This document shows positions 10,301-18,983 of a stretch of 64,000 nt of DNA, piece after piece. The stretch is taken from the NCBI GenBank assembly GCA_900541895.1, contig UWSI01000003.1:1-64000 (forward strand). Direction: 5' to 3'. Source of the DNA: an uncultured Actinomyces sp. Its GTDB lineage: Bacteria > Actinomycetota > Actinomycetes > Actinomycetales > Actinomycetaceae. Made by a program: the position numbers and the translations under genes. Under the pieces are notes generated by a model, which was not told where the DNA came from, ran no database searches, and saw only the letters and a list, made by a program, of their open reading frames with translations. The number at the start of each line of letters is the position of its first letter. Within the stretch, counting starts at the first letter, position 1.

Positions 10301-11278
10301 AGAGCCCAGGTGCGAATCGGGAGGAAGCTCGGCACCGTCGGTAATCACGATCAAATGCGGCCAGGGGCTTGCGTCATTTCGAGGCTGGAAGTGGCCTCGG
10401 GTCGTCATTTCCTCACCCAAGAGATCCTCGAGCTCGGCGTAGCTGGTGCACACCATTCGCGCACCACCCAGAGCGTCAGTGACCTCTGCGGAACGGATAT
10501 GAGGCAGCCACTTCATCCACTCCCAGTTCGGGAGGTTTTCGGGAGTCGTCAATACCGCGATCTTCAGGGCCGAATCCGGCGTCATAACCGCAAGGTGGCA
10601 GATCATCGAGCGGACTTCTCCGCGAGCGCGCTCGCCATCACCGGCGACCTCGACGTGAGAGAACTGACCCAAGTCCAGGCTGAAAGGAAGGTCTTCAACG
10701 GTCTTGTGGACATCTAAGAAACGGCGCATCGCCGAATGGCAGACGACATCGGGGTTCGCCATCTGGGGAATATCGGGTTCGACCAAGCGCATGGCCAGTT
10801 CCTGGTCAGATGTTCCGATTCGAGTGGAGACAGAAGTATCGTCGCCCACTTCTCGTTCCCACAGGCGCGAGCCTTCTTCGGCTAAAAGCACCAGCGAGTC
10901 CGGCTCAGGCAAGTACCACTGCATGAAGATTCGCTGCTTCGCGGCAATGTTACGCACGCTGGTTCGAGTCTCTGACAGATAGGAGAGGTATTCGCGACGC
11001 TGGGAGTTGACCTTATTACGGTACTGCGAGACCTGGCGGTAGATATTGAAACCAACCATGGAGAGCATCATGAAGACCATGCCGCCCGCCATCAGAAGCA
11101 TTCGCGTGTTCTGCCCCTGAGTCAGCGCCATGATGACCATGACACCCATGGAGCCCATCATGGGGATCGCGGTAGCAAGGATCGAACCCATACCGCCGGC
11201 TTCAACCTGGCTGGGTGGCTTTTCTACAGCGATTTCACCGCTGGGGAGCTCGGGGGCTTCCGTTTCATTGACGGCCAT
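7301..11278 (-). CDS. eccC: Type VII secretion motor ATPase EccC
   Basis: EccC is the membrane-bound FtsK/SpoIIIE-type ATPase that recognises WXG100 substrates and powers export. The 1,325-residue single chain matches an unsplit EccC (no EccCa/EccCb division). Two membrane segments lie near residues 30-85. Three ATPase domains follow. D1 has GATGSGKS (K486) and Walker B IILDEFSEL. D2 has GGPLSGKS (K845) with VVDGWG in place of a full Walker B. D3 has GDAKCGKT (K1126) and VLVDDYDL. D1 looks catalytically complete, while D2 lacks the acidic catalytic residue, as is usual in this family. AGGAG precedes the ATG. It is divergent from the second eccD gene and continues into the substrate cassettes at 7138. 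Confidence 0.95.
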   Translation of the reverse strand: MAVNETEAPELPSGEIAVEKPPSQVEAGGMGSILATAIPMMGSMGVMVIMALTQGQNTRMLLMAGGMVFMMLSMVGFNIYRQVSQYRNKVNSQRREYLSYLSETRTSVRNIAAKQRIFMQWYLPEPDSLVLLAEEGSRLWEREVGDDTSVSTRIGTSDQELAMRLVEPDIPQMANPDVVCHSAMRRFLDVHKTVEDLPFSLDLGQFSHVEVAGDGERARGEVRSMICHLAVMTPDSALKIAVLTTPENLPNWEWMKWLPHIRSAEVTDALGGARMVCTSYAELEDLLGEEMTTRGHFQPRNDASPWPHLIVITDGAELPPDSHLGSIEGCAGVTIMKVLTSWGMFMNPTGVRLLLHPANDEHTPMEVLLLEAKPVLANADYMGIPQAEAVARRLTRFLTAGGRDAATPVGKPDPKRSQDLMELLNIGDIRDFDAERQWKRRNGRDRLRVPFAVTPEGIPVVLDIKEAAQQGMGPHGLLIGATGSGKSEVLRTLVLALALTHSPEQLNFVLVDFKGGATFAGMSDLPHVSAMISNLESELSLVDRMEDALHGEMVRRQEILRDAGNYANVTDYEADRLAGKHDYPVLPALFIILDEFSELLTAKPDFGELFVAIGRLGRSLSIHILLSSQRLESGKLKGLDSHLSYRIGLKTFSASESREVLGVTDAYDLPPYPGSGFLQPGTDQLIRFRASYVAAPPPPRSVLPSSGSEASQIRLLPFSLGEVLDNTPEEEAIPEGGLVAPGDERWEGMTEIDIAVARMKGKGMPAHQVWLPPLDVPDTMDSLMPDLAVDPELGFISHEWRAKGPLHIPMGIVDLPHEQRREVLEYDFAGAGGHMSILGGPLSGKSTALRSIVMALSLTHTPKEVQFFVIDFSGTFAAFEGAAHVAGVASREDEDILNRMVSEIEGIIEDRAAYFRANRIDSMATYRRGRAQGRFDDGYGDIFLVVDGWGTLRSDFSDAEDRIRLMAERALSFGVHFIATALRKMDFRIQMQDIFGSRMELRMGDPSDSEFRREIGSKVPEGRPGRGLSMTGHHMLVALPRTDGDHDPATIGEGVEKTLVRIASATEPGPRLRLLPEKITVSQIEATHGKQQKIVLGLEERRLSPWTFDPENESHMYVYGDAKCGKTAFLRNLGNQVLAKPGSRRAMLVVVDVRRSLLGEWDESDMPMYITNRDEIQGSMEAVAEQLRMRLPGPDVTPEQLRKRNWWKGAEAWVLVDDYDLISTGGLSGSPLAPLQPLLSQAQDIGFHLVITRRMGGASRASYEQILQSLSELSATGIMMSGNPSEGMVIGRERPRILPKGRGLVVSRDQGTFLAQMAWSESRVK

Positions 11279-11325
11279 ACAGTCTCCTGGAGTGCAATCT
11301 CCCGTTTTCCTTCATTTCTGTATGT

Positions 11326-11331
11326 ATCCTA
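11326..11331 (-). promoter_or_regulatory. Possible -10 element of the eccC promoter
   Basis: TAGGAT on the minus strand, about 47 nt before the eccC start, fits the actinobacterial -10 pattern. No convincing -35 hexamer is seen at the usual spacing, so this is a weak call. Confidence 0.3.
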
Positions 11332-11483
11332 GCTTGTAGCACGAGCAGTCGTGGCATGGCACTGATCTGGTCGGGTAGTCTGAATGATGACTTTTGAACA
11401 GAATCGGTGAAAGAACCTCAGCGGATCAATAGCCGGATCGGCACCGAGGACAATTTCCGGCACAACCGCATGAAGGAGGAGGC

Positions 11484-12875
11484 GTGACCCAGAAACAGGC
11501 GGCGGTAACCGTCACCGACGCTTCCGGCGTCAAAGATTTGGTTGTTCCGCTGGGAACAACGGTCACAGGCCTACTCTCCATGCTTGATATCGATTCAAGC
11601 GATCCGAGCCTACAAATCACTGGTGCCGACGGTCGTCCCCTTAATCTTGGCGCGGTCTTGGGGACTGACCTTCCCCAGGGAGTCCTCATCTCCATTACCT
11701 CTGGCCGCGAGCGCCAGCGTCAAGAACAACGCGCAATTGAGCGAGCTTCCGACCCCTGGTTCCGCCCTTCCCTTGCTCTGAGCATCTGCGCCCTGCTGGC
11801 ATTTGCAATGGACGCGGTTCTCATTTTCTGCACTCTCTTTGCCCACCTATTGGCCATCATTGCGGGTGTGCCATGGTGGGCACCTTTGACAATCGGCGTG
11901 CTCTCGCTTGCTCTTTGCCTTGTCGTCCTCTACCAAAAACACGTCCACTCCAACGCCGGATTGTTGTCCGGCTGGACTCTCGCTGCGGGACTTTCTTTCC
12001 TTGGCGTCCTTCCCGCTCTGGGAAGCGCAGGAATCTATCTTGAGGCCTCGCAAATCTCCACAATGTCGCAGGTCGCTGCCCTCCTCTTCCCCCTGTGGGG
12101 AGCAACGGGCGTTGCACTTGGGCTCTGGCTCTGGCGCCCAACTCCTCTCACAAGCGCACATGCGCTCAGTTGGGGCATCCTTACGGCAAGTGCGACTGTG
12201 TTGACCTATCTCAATGCTTCTCTGACCAGAGTTGCGCCCTTCGCAATCGCTTGCGCAGTATGCGCAATCACCGCCTCGCCCAGCTTGTCAGTACGCATCC
12301 CCGCGACCCAGCTGCTGGATATGCCCCTCGTGACGACCTCCGCGCCCACTGTCCGAGCACCCGAGGTTCCCTCTCCTTCGCGCATTACCGGCCGCCGCGT
12401 CAACCGCACTGTCACTGATGCGACCTCGCGTACTCGACTGGTCCAATACCTTGGTCTTGGCCTGATCATTGTTGCGCTTCCAGTCATCTACTCGATGATC
12501 GGGATTCATTCGTTACAGCAGATCGCCTCACTGGTGCTGGTTTGCGCATCAGTGATCGCGCTTGTCGTTGTTCCCCGCGAGCGCCGCTGGGCATCCTCGC
12601 GAGTCGTTCCGCGCGTGGGAGCAGTCATTTTGCTTGCAACGCTACTTATTTCCCCCGCTTCCCGAGCCCTTCTTGGCACGCCCATTGCGGCAGCTGTTCT
12701 TGTCTTCATCGGCTGTGTTTCTCTTCTGTGGACTCGCCTGCGTTCAGGCAAAGAACAATCCGCACTTATTGGGCGTTTTACCGACATTTTCCAAGCACTG
12801 TCATTGACTGTTGTTTTCCCAGCTGCGTTTTTCGCCGCGGATCTTTTTGAACTCGTTCGACAGGTGGCATCATGA
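11484..12875 (+). CDS. Second EccD-like membrane protein
   Basis: This 463-residue protein has the EccD layout: a soluble ubiquitin-like (YukD-type) N-terminal domain of about 90 residues, then about eleven hydrophobic segments. A longer cytosolic loop (about residues 275-315) lies between segments six and seven. EccD forms the dimeric membrane barrel around the type VII channel. It starts at GTG with GGAGG just upstream and is divergent from eccC. It overlaps the RDD-FHA gene by 4 bp. A second, more typical EccD is encoded at 22962, so this copy may be a partner in a heterodimer or a diverged paralogue. The fold assignment rests on architecture rather than clear sequence motifs. Confidence 0.7.
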   Translation: MTQKQAAVTVTDASGVKDLVVPLGTTVTGLLSMLDIDSSDPSLQITGADGRPLNLGAVLGTDLPQGVLISITSGRERQRQEQRAIERASDPWFRPSLALSICALLAFAMDAVLIFCTLFAHLLAIIAGVPWWAPLTIGVLSLALCLVVLYQKHVHSNAGLLSGWTLAAGLSFLGVLPALGSAGIYLEASQISTMSQVAALLFPLWGATGVALGLWLWRPTPLTSAHALSWGILTASATVLTYLNASLTRVAPFAIACAVCAITASPSLSVRIPATQLLDMPLVTTSAPTVRAPEVPSPSRITGRRVNRTVTDATSRTRLVQYLGLGLIIVALPVIYSMIGIHSLQQIASLVLVCASVIALVVVPRERRWASSRVVPRVGAVILLATLLISPASRALLGTPIAAAVLVFIGCVSLLWTRLRSGKEQSALIGRFTDIFQALSLTVVFPAAFFAADLFELVRQVAS

Positions 12876-14179
12876 GTGAGCTTCGCATTACCCCGGTTCA
12901 GCTCCCCGTTTCTCAGGCAATAGGTGTGGACCCGGCTCATCTGGCCGCTGCTCAACAAGGTAGTATCCAGCGAGGCCTCCCCCAGCCCAGCGTGGCGTAT
13001 TCAGCGCCCGCGACCGGTGGTGCTCTGGTTACGGCCTACCTCATTGACCTTGCATGCCTTGTCGCAATTACCGCGCTTTCTTGGTGGTTCTATCCTTCGA
13101 TCGCCATTGCAGTGATCGTTGCGCTTGAGACATGGATCGTTGGCACTCTGATTCGCGCGCATTCAGGAAGGACTCCCGGAGCTTTCGCCATGCAAGTGGC
13201 CGCAATTTCAATGGCACCCGTAGCCACCGATGCGGGTCTCGAGGCCGGTCACGCCCCCGGCTTGGCTCGCCAGAGCGCGCACAGCCTGATCATGTTGCTC
13301 TTGCACGCGACTGTCGTTGGACCGGCAGTCACTTGGGTGATCGCCCGAGATGGCCAAACCTGGGTTGACCGCGTCTGCGGGATGGGAAACCTTGACGTCC
13401 GCGCTGGCCGCACAGACACTGGAGCTTCCGCTTATTCCCAGCAATATTCCCCCTCGTTTGCCGAGGCCTCGGCTGGGGTTGGGGCCGCACCTGCGCAGCT
13501 TCAGGGAATGGATCCCGCCGCACTTGCCCCGGCACATCAGTGGGCAGGGCCGCGCGTTACGTCCCCCGAAGTTCCTGCTTCCGATCCTGCTGCTTTGAGT
13601 ATTCCGCCGGCGGGAGTTCCCGCAGCCGACCTACCAGCACCTTCACCGATGCCCGAGGCTCCCAGCCAAGTCCTCAGCGAGATGCCCGCGCCCATGCCTA
13701 CGCAGCAAGCTGTACAAACTCCGGCCACACCCAAGGTGCCCACTCCCCCGCGCCACAGCCCGGCCTCGGCAATGCCACGAGTTCCGCAAGTACCGACGCC
13801 TCAGGCCACTCCCGCAACGAGCGCACCGGCCTCTGCCCCCGCATTCGCGCAGGCGGCGCCTCTGGCAATCATCGTTGATGACGGACAGCGAATCGAAGTC
13901 AATGCTCCCATCGTGTTGGGGCGCGCCCCCGAACAGACACCATCTGATGCACGGGCAGTGGCAATTGCGGATTCCACGCGTTCCCTGTCGCGCACGCACT
14001 TGCGTGTCGCACCGGCCGATGGCGATGCGATATGGGTCGAAGACACCTTCTCAGCAAATGGCACGCGACTACAGGCGCCCGATGGCACCACTCAGCCACT
14101 CCCCCGCGGTGAACGTGTCAAGGTGCCGCTTGGAACGGTGCTTCTGCTGGGCGAGCGGAAGTTGTCGGTTAGTCGGTAA
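12872..14179 (+). CDS. RDD-domain membrane protein with C-terminal FHA domain
   Basis: This is a 435-residue protein. Residues about 47-165 contain several hydrophobic segments of the RDD type. A Pro/Ala-rich linker follows (about 190-330). The last about 100 residues form an FHA phosphothreonine-binding domain with LGRAPEQ, SLSRTHLRV and the SANGT turn. FHA domains read proteins phosphorylated by Ser/Thr kinases; the obvious candidate kinase is at 26923-28929. The ATG overlaps the stop of the second eccD gene (ATGA), so it belongs to the secretion operon. It ends 2 bp before the stop of the convergent lipoprotein gene. A role in signalling to the secretion machine is inferred. Confidence 0.8.
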   Translation: MSELRITPVQLPVSQAIGVDPAHLAAAQQGSIQRGLPQPSVAYSAPATGGALVTAYLIDLACLVAITALSWWFYPSIAIAVIVALETWIVGTLIRAHSGRTPGAFAMQVAAISMAPVATDAGLEAGHAPGLARQSAHSLIMLLLHATVVGPAVTWVIARDGQTWVDRVCGMGNLDVRAGRTDTGASAYSQQYSPSFAEASAGVGAAPAQLQGMDPAALAPAHQWAGPRVTSPEVPASDPAALSIPPAGVPAADLPAPSPMPEAPSQVLSEMPAPMPTQQAVQTPATPKVPTPPRHSPASAMPRVPQVPTPQATPATSAPASAPAFAQAAPLAIIVDDGQRIEVNAPIVLGRAPEQTPSDARAVAIADSTRSLSRTHLRVAPADGDAIWVEDTFSANGTRLQAPDGTTQPLPRGERVKVPLGTVLLLGERKLSVSR

Positions 14180-14181
14180 AT

Positions 14182-14676
14182 CTACTTCTCTGGGATATCG
14201 ATATCAACACGCCCAGGAATGAAATCACGAGGGTTAGCAGTCGTCCCATCCGATGGACGCAAACCCGTCTGATAGCGCATCAAGGTAGCTTTGCCCTCAT
14301 GAACGGTCACATAGAGGAAACCACCATTAACCGGATCACTCCACGAAAGCTGACGAACACCACCTTTATCCGAGCCCAATTGATACTCGGGATACGTCTC
14401 TGACAAGAGTTCACGGCCGATCTTTTCGACCTCAGGAACGGGAACATAAGGACCAGCAACAACTTGCCCAACAAGCTCCCACGACGGCTGATCATCGCCT
14501 GAGGATTGGTCAGTCTCTTTATTGATCTGGGACCCAAAGGCGCGCGCTTCCCACGCGCCTCCACCACCGGCCTCGGCAAGGCGACGACGGAACTCAAGAA
14601 TCTTCGGCTCCTCATCACGCTGAAATGCCTGAATGGACTGACGCTGCTCCAGGGGGAGGCTTCCATCCCAATAGAC
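14182..14676. repeat. 495-bp direct repeat, copy A
   Basis: This segment matches 16591-17085 base for base apart from one substitution that I can see (A at 14209, G at 16618, synonymous). It spans the conserved mature domain of the lipoprotein and stops abruptly at the linker. Recent duplication or gene conversion explains this best. Confidence 0.9.
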
Positions 14677-14808
14677 AGCCTTCTTGACAGTCGGGGTGGA
14701 TGTGGCAGTGGACCGGTTAGTGCCCACACCTCCAATAGAGCAGGCACTCAAAGCAATCATTGCCACTCCAAGTACCGCACATACGCGAACAATACCCCGA
14801 TAGCTCAC
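14182..14808 (-). CDS. Lipoprotein of the hydrolase-lipoprotein array (copy 1)
   Basis: This 208-residue lipoprotein has a signal peptide ending in the lipobox LSAC, with Cys23 as the acylated residue. The mature domain begins about 20 residues later with YWDGSLPL and ends in DIDIPEK; I do not recognise the family. GTG starts at 14808 and shares one base with the TAG of the hydrolase gene upstream, so it is coupled to it. From the stop to 14676 the DNA is almost identical to the copy at 16591-17085, while the signal-peptide and linker coding parts differ completely. Its partner hydrolase is frameshifted, which leaves this lipoprotein as an orphan. A role as a membrane-held immunity or accessory protein is inferred. 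Confidence 0.7.
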   Translation of the reverse strand: MSYRGIVRVCAVLGVAMIALSACSIGGVGTNRSTATSTPTVKKAVYWDGSLPLEQRQSIQAFQRDEEPKILEFRRRLAEAGGGGAWEARAFGSQINKETDQSSGDDQPSWELVGQVVAGPYVPVPEVEKIGRELLSETYPEYQLGSDKGGVRQLSWSDPVNGGFLYVTVHEGKATLMRYQTGLRPSDGTTANPRDFIPGRVDIDIPEK

Positions 14809-16539
14809 TACTTCACCCCTGCAACAACTCGGCCAAAGTCCTGAACCGTCTCCGTTCCATCTTCTAAATAGACGCTATGGTTATCAAAATTCGGTGGGTA
14901 GACAAGACCGAGTCTAAGCATCGGCAGCCACAAATGCGAATCACTCGGCGGCGCGCCATGGTTATACTTCACATACCCAGTCGCATCATTTGAAAGATGT
15001 GTGAATGTCTTGTCGTGCATCGGATCGGTTCCGAGGTATCCCAAGCGGATAGTGCTTCCAGGAAGTAGCGATCCCATACCTTGAACACTATCCCCAATTG
15101 GGACACCCGAAACCCAACGATGCCCCTCAGCAACATGTAGATCTGAAGCGTTATAGGTCCCCATACCCGGCGAACCGCAGAGAACGAGATCATCGATTAC
15201 GCCATCATGAACCTTTGTCGCCGCCATTCCGACGTTGTCGAGCCATAGGAATGACCAACCAAAGTCATGTGCGCATCTCCCGCACCGTGTTCACGCGATG
15301 CTTGCATTCCGTTCAAGAAACCAGCTAAACGATCAGAGCCGGCCTGAGCGAGTTTAGGCGAGGTGATATCACTAAGATTCTCAAATTTGGCGTCACCGGG
15401 AGCATCGTAACCGAGCCACGCAACCGTTGCTACGTCTTTCAATGCGAGGTTACCTTGATCCGCGGCTGCCTGACGTAAATTCTCCATCTGGCGAATATAG
15501 TCTTTGAGACTCCCGTTAACAGTCGTACTAATCCCCGGTACAAAAGTACCGATATGCGCTGCATTATCGACGTCACCTTGAGCCACCGCAGCCTTAACAC
15601 GGCGTCCGTCATCCTGAAGCGTCAATAGCGAAATAGGCTTTCCCGCCTTGCCATGCTGATAGTCTTCAAGGCTGATGCATTCGCAAGTGTAGAACGGATT
15701 TTTTCATAAGCGGCAAGATCCGACTTTGCGCGTTGTATTTTCTCCCCTATCAGGTAGCGATCTTCATTCGTCCGCGCTTTGGTCCAATAACCCTCATAGC
15801 GAGCCAGGTTCTCCCTAGCTCGATCTTCCTTGGCATCAAGATTCAACCGATTTGCGCGATCTCGTGCCCAAACCTCAACACCATCAGCGTTACCAATCAG
15901 TTCAGGATAGGTATCGCAAAGATGACGTTTCTGCTCATCGCTTTGCGCCGACCAGTACTCTGCTCGTTCCTCTGGAGACATATTCTTGAAACGCTCTTGC
16001 TCGGCCTGGGATAGGTCGCGAATTTGTCCGGGTTTCGTGGGTTCCTTTCCCGGGGCTGTCCCAAAAGAACTCAGCTTCTGATTGAGCGCGCTATCTGCGG
16101 AATCTGCCAATGCAATTGCACGCGCCACCATTCGTTCAAGGTTCGCATCAGCACCGTGTCGATAGCTTTCACTCTGCACACTTGTCGCGTCTCTCCACGC
16201 AACTTTTCCATCTTGGGAAATTACGCAACCATATCCAGCAGCAACTTTCTCTACCTGTTTAATCGCTTCCGCTACTTCAGCAACCTCAAATAGAGCGTTC
16301 CTCAAAGCAACTTGGAGGTCACCTAGTTCGTCGCTATAATTCCTGAGCTGCCAACGAGCTTTCCCCACTGCTCTGCGTAGTGCATCTGCGGTTGCTCCTT
16401 CGCCGCTGAAAGACAACGTAAGCTGCTGCAGAGCCTCAGTCTGTCTATCCACAACGTCAAGACGAACTCCAACTTTTCCGACATAGATATCCAGATCTGA
16501 TGCTCTCCAGGTTTTCACCTGCGCCCAGGTTAACGACAT
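14808..16539 (-). pseudogene. Frameshifted ESX-type alpha/beta hydrolase (DUF1023-like)
   Basis: Three consecutive frames together encode a full-length homologue of the two intact hydrolases at 17223 and 19619. The first part (15622-16539) has the helical N-terminus and the ADGVEVWARDRANR block. It shifts frame near 15678, where one G of an expected GGC is missing. The second part (15197-15625) runs to GHSYGSTTS and shifts again near 15229, where one G of an expected GGA is missing. The third part has AATKV, the GSPGMG loop and DNHSVYLEDG. The catalytic Ser and the His are therefore in different frames. Both lesions are single-G losses; sequencing error is possible but would be needed twice. 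The downstream lipoprotein is intact. Confidence 0.85.
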
Positions 16540-16590
16540 TGTTATTCCTTTGAACCCACTGGATGGATACTACAGCACTTGCTTCACAAG

Positions 16591-17085
16591 CTACTTCTCT
16601 GGGATATCGATATCAACGCGCCCAGGAATGAAATCACGAGGGTTAGCAGTCGTCCCATCCGATGGACGCAAACCCGTCTGATAGCGCATCAAGGTAGCTT
16701 TGCCCTCATGAACGGTCACATAGAGGAAACCACCATTAACCGGATCACTCCACGAAAGCTGACGAACACCACCTTTATCCGAGCCCAATTGATACTCGGG
16801 ATACGTCTCTGACAAGAGTTCACGGCCGATCTTTTCGACCTCAGGAACGGGAACATAAGGACCAGCAACAACTTGCCCAACAAGCTCCCACGACGGCTGA
16901 TCATCGCCTGAGGATTGGTCAGTCTCTTTATTGATCTGGGACCCAAAGGCGCGCGCTTCCCACGCGCCTCCACCACCGGCCTCGGCAAGGCGACGACGGA
17001 ACTCAAGAATCTTCGGCTCCTCATCACGCTGAAATGCCTGAATGGACTGACGCTGCTCCAGGGGGAGGCTTCCATCCCAATAGAC
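16591..17085. repeat. 495-bp direct repeat, copy B
   Basis: This is the second copy of the near-identical segment at 14182-14676. The flanks differ completely on both sides, so the repeat boundaries coincide with the conserved lipoprotein domain rather than with whole genes. Confidence 0.9.
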
Positions 17086-17223
17086 CATGCTTGTTGCCTT
17101 TCCGCTCTTAGATGGTGATGCCGATTGTGTAGCCGCACTCTGGGGATCCCTCAGGACGGGCGAGCAAGCTGCCAGGGCCAGCACACAAGCCGCCCCCAAC
17201 ACAGACCGCCACACGGCGCGCAT
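16591..17223 (-). CDS. Lipoprotein of the hydrolase-lipoprotein array (copy 2)
   Basis: This 210-residue lipoprotein has the lipobox LAAC with Cys20. The mature domain, from YWDGSLPL onward, is identical in protein sequence to copy 1, but the signal peptide and the first about 20 mature residues are unrelated. Its ATG shares one base with the TGA of the hydrolase at 17223-18932, so the two are translated as a pair. The family is not recognised. By analogy with the staphylococcal type VII lipase toxin TslA and its lipoprotein immunity partner TilA, an immunity role against the paired hydrolase is plausible. That is inference from gene arrangement only. Confidence 0.7.
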   Translation of the reverse strand: MRAVWRSVLGAACVLALAACSPVLRDPQSAATQSASPSKSGKATSMVYWDGSLPLEQRQSIQAFQRDEEPKILEFRRRLAEAGGGGAWEARAFGSQINKETDQSSGDDQPSWELVGQVVAGPYVPVPEVEKIGRELLSETYPEYQLGSDKGGVRQLSWSDPVNGGFLYVTVHEGKATLMRYQTGLRPSDGTTANPRDFIPGRVDIDIPEK

Positions 17224-18932
17224 CAGCGCTTCACCCCCGCAACAACGCGACCGATATCCTGAAGCGTTTCGGTGCCGTCTTCCAAATAGATACTGTGGTT
17301 ATCAAAGTTGAAATTAGACAGCTTACTTGCGGGGGCATCCTTATTGTATTTCGGCGAGCCTGTCGCATCGTCCGAGAGGTGACTAAACCCTGAATCAGAG
17401 TCCATGGGGTTCTTACCCAAGCTACCGACGATTCCACCTCTGAATGCCCCCGCACCTTGGACACTATCACCCTTCGGGACCCCCGAGACCCACAGATGAT
17501 TTTGATCAACGTGGTAGTTTTTCGCATCGTAAGTCCCCATACCAGGAGAACCAAACAACACTAGGTCATCGATCACGCCATACTTGACCTTTGTTGCCGC
17601 CATGCCTGAGGTACTCGAACCATAGGAATGCCCGACGAGGGTCATATGCGCATCACCCGCGCCGTAGTCACGCGAGGCCTGCATACCGTTCATGAAACCA
17701 ACCAAACGATCTGACCCCGCCTGAGCAAGGAAGGGGGAAATAATCCCCGGAACATCCTCAGGGTGCTTCTTCCAATCAAACTCACCCGGAGCATCATAGC
17801 CCAGCCAGGCAACAGTCGCCACATCGCTTAAAGCCAGGCTCCCCTGAACCATCGCAGCCATACGCAGGTTTTGGGTTTGTCGCATGTACTCAACCGTGCT
17901 GCCTTCAACTGTCGTGCCAATACCGGGAACAAAAGTCGCCACGTTCTTCGCATGATCAACGTCGCCTTGACCCATCGCGGCCTTGACTCGCGCACCATCG
18001 TTTTGAAGAGTCAGGAGCGACACGGGATCCCCCTCCTTCCCATGCTGGTAGTCTTCAAGGCTTATGCCCTTGTCGAGCTGTTCTTGCACGATATCATAGG
18101 CTTTCACTGCCTTCTCTGCCTTATCCAACTCACTCAGATAGAGCGCACGAGTATTGTCATCAATCCACGGGATCTTCAGGAGCTCCGTGTACATGGAGAC
18201 ATTGTCCTTAGCTTCCTGCTTCAGTTTCGGGAGACGATTTCTGTTTGCGCGATCCCTTGCCCAGCCCTCAACGCCATCAGCGTTACCGATCAGATCCGGG
18301 TACGTATCGCACAGATGCTGTTTCTGCGCCTCAGATTGCTGCGACCAATACCTCGCGTGCTCCTCCGGCGTCATCTTTTTGAACTTCTTCTGTTCTGCGT
18401 CCGAAAGATCATGAGTTTGCGTCGAGGTCGATTTCGCGGTACTCCCCGGCGTCCCGACGGTTTTTAAGCGAGCATTCAACGTCGTGTCGGCAGTATTGGC
18501 CAAGTCGACCGCCTGCCCCACCAATCGATTAACCGAAAATTCAATGCTTTGCCGAGTGTATTCACTCATCGAGTTCCCAGCCGAACTGCATGTCGCTATT
18601 CCCGCTGCGGAAATGGTGCAGTGCGTCGAGGACGCTTCTTGCAGCGCCAGCTTGACTGCACTTTCAACCTGGGAAACGTCACCCGATGCAACTTTGACGG
18701 CCTCTTGGATTTCTAGAAGGTCATCGGCGAGCGTCGTCAATTCCTTGTGAGCAACGCCCATCTTCGCACGCAATGCATCCGCGGTTGCTCCCTCGCCCTT
18801 GAAGGAACTCATGCGCGCCTGAAGAGCTTCAGCCTGCTTAACGACAGTATCTCGCCTTACGCCAACCGCCCCCGCATATGTGGACAAACCGGCTGAACTC
18901 CAGGTCTGAATCTGGCCCCATGTTAACGACAT
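17223..18932 (-). CDS. ESX-type alpha/beta hydrolase (DUF1023-like), array copy 2
   Basis: This is a 569-residue protein without a signal peptide. Residues 1-about 165 are helical and ESX/LXG-like, opening with SLTWGQIQTW. A conserved LCDTYPDLIGNADG...RDRANR segment follows near residue 215. The C-terminal half is an alpha/beta hydrolase of the DUF1023 type: nucleophile Ser436 in GHSYGS, the VLFGSPGMG loop, and His546 in FDNHS. Such proteins are predicted esterases or lipases. The helical head suggests export by the ESX system encoded around it. It is coupled to the lipoprotein that follows (TGATG). It is intact, unlike copy 1. The substrate is unknown; an antibacterial lipase role is inferred. 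Confidence 0.8.
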   Translation of the reverse strand: MSLTWGQIQTWSSAGLSTYAGAVGVRRDTVVKQAEALQARMSSFKGEGATADALRAKMGVAHKELTTLADDLLEIQEAVKVASGDVSQVESAVKLALQEASSTHCTISAAGIATCSSAGNSMSEYTRQSIEFSVNRLVGQAVDLANTADTTLNARLKTVGTPGSTAKSTSTQTHDLSDAEQKKFKKMTPEEHARYWSQQSEAQKQHLCDTYPDLIGNADGVEGWARDRANRNRLPKLKQEAKDNVSMYTELLKIPWIDDNTRALYLSELDKAEKAVKAYDIVQEQLDKGISLEDYQHGKEGDPVSLLTLQNDGARVKAAMGQGDVDHAKNVATFVPGIGTTVEGSTVEYMRQTQNLRMAAMVQGSLALSDVATVAWLGYDAPGEFDWKKHPEDVPGIISPFLAQAGSDRLVGFMNGMQASRDYGAGDAHMTLVGHSYGSSTSGMAATKVKYGVIDDLVLFGSPGMGTYDAKNYHVDQNHLWVSGVPKGDSVQGAGAFRGGIVGSLGKNPMDSDSGFSHLSDDATGSPKYNKDAPASKLSNFNFDNHSIYLEDGTETLQDIGRVVAGVKR

Positions 18933-18983
18933 TGTCTTTCCTTCGACTTCCTTGAACAGACACTAGAAGTTGAATTTCACAAA

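Noticed and set aside
9776..10717. 313-codon plus-strand open frame inside eccC
   Set aside because: Also a shadow of EccC; no start signals and no recognisable protein.
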